Source: Larix kaempferi (taxonomy: Eukaryota > Streptophyta > Pinopsida > Pinales > Pinaceae). From it: 64,000 nucleotides of DNA. The notes beneath the pieces are model-generated. The model had not been told where the DNA came from. It did not search any database and worked only from the letters and a program-made list of their open reading frames with translations. Position numbers and translations under genes: made by a program. The stretch covers positions 6,262,001 to 6,326,000 of the forward strand of contig BSBM01000252.1 of NCBI GenBank assembly GCA_027924585.1. The letters run 5' to 3'. Shown piece after piece: positions 61,440 to 64,000 of this stretch. The stretch's first letter is position 1. Each line of letters opens with the position of its first letter.

Positions 61440-64000
61440 AACATCACTATTGAGGGAATATGAAGACTTGTTTCCAATTTTTTTTTTACTGAACTCAAGG
61501 GGATCTAAGTATATTTAGGTGAAATAAATATTGCATTGAATCCAAACACCAAACCAGTAAAACATCGACCATACAAATTGAATCACCAAGTGAAACATAA
61601 GGGTTAAAAAGTAAATTGACCGTATGTTAAGTGTTGTCTTGATTTTTCTAGTAGATGAATAAGACTGGATTAGCCCCTTGGTATTCAAAAGAAAGAAATA
61701 TATGGAGTAAATTCAAGTTTGTTTTGATTACCATAGGCTGAATGTTACATGGGTTCACCACCAATTCCCAAGTGGCCGGGAATGAAGCATACTCTTTCAA
61801 AAATAGATCCTTGTGTTATCACCAAGCCATGATTGTGGAGGAAGATCAAAAGAATACAATGTTTACAATAGAATGGGGGTCATTTTCTTATAATGTCATG
61901 CCATTTGTATTAAAGAATGCACCTACCATTTTCTCAAGGATTGTAACTGCAAATTTCAAGGAGTTTCTTCATAATTTTTTGGAGGTTAACTTGGAAAAAT
62001 GGGAAGTGTACAATTTGCTTAAAGATCATGTTGCATTACTCTGACTAATGCTAAATTGTTGCCGACAGATGCATATATATTTGAACTTGTGGAAATGCAT
62101 TTTTTGTGTCCTTTCACAATCTATTGGGACACATTGTCTACCACGATAGAGTTTTGGTAGACCTTGCATAAATCACAACGATTGTGAATCTGTGGTCACA
62201 TACATCGGTAAAGAAGTTGCGATCCACCTTAGGACATATAGGCTACTACAAGAGGTTTATACACAACTATGATTCAATTACTGCTTTGTTTGAATAGTTG
62301 TTGAAGAAATTTGAATCTTTGACGTGGACTGAAGACTGTGAAAATGCCTTCGCAACTTTAAAAGAAAAAATGGTCAATTCTTCGATCATGGCATTCCCTG
62401 ACTAGGAAGAATAATTCCATGTACATGTTAATGCATTTTCCATTTCCCTCGGTGATGTATTAGCTTAGCCAAGAGAAGGTGAGATGGATAATCTGATGTA
62501 CTTTGCTAGCTGCAAAATATATCAGGTAGAACACAATTACACAATCATAGAATGAGAAGGATTAGCAATGATTTACTCCCTATAGAAATTCCACCACTAT
62601 TTTCTAGGAGGATACTTCAATTTTTTCATAGATAATTCATCCCATAATTACCTAGTGAACAAGATCTTCCTAGAAGGTTGCATCTACAGATGGTCACTCT
62701 TATTCCAAGAATTCTCTTTTGAAGTCATAGTCAAACCAGGGAAACATAATTATGGACCTGATAACCTATCACGAACAGACATAGGGGAAGTTGATGGAAC
62801 TGCTGATGATCAGTTATTAGACGCAACACTTTTCAAGGTAGAATCTATTCTCAATCATTAATAGGATATCACAACTGATAAATCACCTCATGATTATTCA
62901 ACAACCTAGAAATGCCACTTAGTTTTGCAGACTACGAAGTATCAACTAATTGCAGGACAACTCTACAAGTTGGGAATTGATGGAATTTTGTGTCGATGTG
63001 TACTATATCATTGACATAAAAGTATTTGGTGGGAATTCCATGCCAGAGATAAAGGTGGCCACGTTAGTGGAAAATCCATAGGAAGGAAGATACTTCAATT
63101 CAGGCTATGGTGGCTGATGGTGTTTAAAGGTTCTAAGTAGTATGCTCAGAAATGCGATGTTTTCCAACAAGTTGGTAAACCATATCGATGAGATGAAATT
63201 CCACTCAGACCAGTATGGGAATTATAGGCATTTGAAAAATGGGTAGTTGATTTTATGGGACCTATCAACTTGTCGATGAAACATTATAAAGCTCGCTATA
63301 TCATTACCTCAACAAACTATCTAACCAAATGGGATGAGGTAGTACAATTCTGAGATTGGTCTGCAAAGACGATAGCTCAATTCATCTACGAAAACATCAT
63401 CACTTAGTTCGAGTGTCCCAGTAGCCTTACAAGTGACCAAGGTACGCACTTTTTGAATACCAATATTGAGGCACTGACATAGGATTTTTTGATACAACAC
63501 CACAAAATAATCTGCATCACCCACAAGCAAACAACATAGTAGAAGCCTTCAACAAAATTATCGATATTGTACTGATCAAAGTATGTTGCGCAAACCAGGA
63601 TGATTGGGATGATCAAATACCAATTGTGTTATGGGAAATGACCAATACAAAGAATCTTCATATGCAAACTTTGTTCTAGTTGGTATATGGTAGAGAAGTA
63701 GTAGTTCCAACATAATTTTGGGTTCCAGGCCTTTACATTGCACATGCAACATACATGACAAAGGAATATTTAGTTGTGGAATGTATTGCAGAACTGATGG
63801 AACTATAAGAGTCCCACTTTTTAGTCAATTATCACACAACTGTTGAAAATGAATGATAGAAGGAATGGAACGACATACACATCAAACAAAAACAATTTAA
63901 CCAAGTCCACAAAGTTTTACTCTAAGACAAAAAGTTCATGAAGCACCCAGGAAAGATTTGAATGCATTGGTTGGGACCTTTCATTGTTGTGGAAATCAAA
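61440..64000 (+). pseudogene. Gypsy Pol remnant: RT, RNase H, integrase
   Basis: Recognisable in order, with stops and shifts. Pre-RT segment LLREYEDLFP and NTKPVKHRPYKLN lies at about 61445-61600. RT (EEDQKNTMFTIEWGSFSYNV, MPFVLKNAPTIFSRI) lies at 61742-62044, with the YxDD motif replaced. The RT thumb follows at about 62221 (GHIGYYKRFIHNY). RNase H spans about 62340-62760 and ends in KPGKHNYGPDNLSR. Integrase lies at about 63000-63700, with HHPQANNIVEAFNKI and LVYGREVVVP. Non-functional. Confidence 0.85.

Larger units (their letters stand above)
59511..64000 (+). mobile_element. Decayed plus-strand Ty3/Gypsy element, right end outside window
   Basis: A 5' LTR ends at about 60954 before a primer site (60956-60968). 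Gag (61001-61330) and pol remnants follow to the window edge. The LTR start is uncertain; 59511 (TGAGG) is a guess based on a TG after the preceding segment. There are many stops and frameshifts, and the gag-protease part between 61330 and 61440 is deleted. Confidence 0.75.

Overview
The window reads as gymnosperm, most likely conifer, intergenic DNA. It is almost entirely nested retrotransposons and I found no convincing host gene, tRNA or rRNA. The conifer call rests on a Penelope-like retroelement with a GIY-YIG endonuclease, a group known in land plants from conifers ('Dryad' elements), together with plant-type Copia, Ty3/Gypsy and L1-like LINE sequences. The species cannot be named from the sequence.

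Layout. 1-4990: an L1-like LINE whose ORF2 is one continuous reading frame broken by seven stop codons. 5119-14345: a 5'-truncated Penelope-like element. It is split by a complete Copia-type LTR element (5565-13240, TSD cttaa) whose 3' non-coding part is a staircase of six minisatellites. 14474-17073: degenerate DNA with a LINE ORF1-like remnant. 17074-53954: an old minus-strand, gag-only Gypsy-like element that hosts three later insertions. These are (a) 17468-30102, a gag-protease element with a tRNA-Arg-type primer site and a membrane-segment C-terminus in place of RT and integrase, itself carrying a solo LTR; (b) 31479-34729, a young gag-only Copia derivative with TSD gccct; and (c) 35823-52142, a young, apparently autonomous Gypsy element with TSD catat.

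Element (c) is the main discovery. Its two 5,027-bp LTRs each carry a long reading frame of about 1,069 codons on the same strand as gag-pol. A TATA box lies just upstream, inside the LTR. Its 1,976-residue gag-pol has the order gag, protease, archaeal-type RNase H, RT, decayed Gypsy RNase H, integrase. A diverged relative of the LTR-borne protein lies at 55012-57723, inside what may be a solo LTR of a sister family, so the LTR gene looks like a lineage trait.

58969-59337 is a CpG-rich, strongly diverged minisatellite with a 32-bp period. From about 59511 to the right edge lies a decayed plus-strand Gypsy element (LTR, primer site, gag start, RT, RNase H and integrase remnants).

How the parts may work together. 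The outer gag-only element and autonomous element (c) share a gag family, a tRNA-Asp-type primer site and a conserved motif next to the 3' LTR, so (c) or its relatives could have supplied enzymes to the gag-only element. At least three elements here are gag-only or gag-protease-only.
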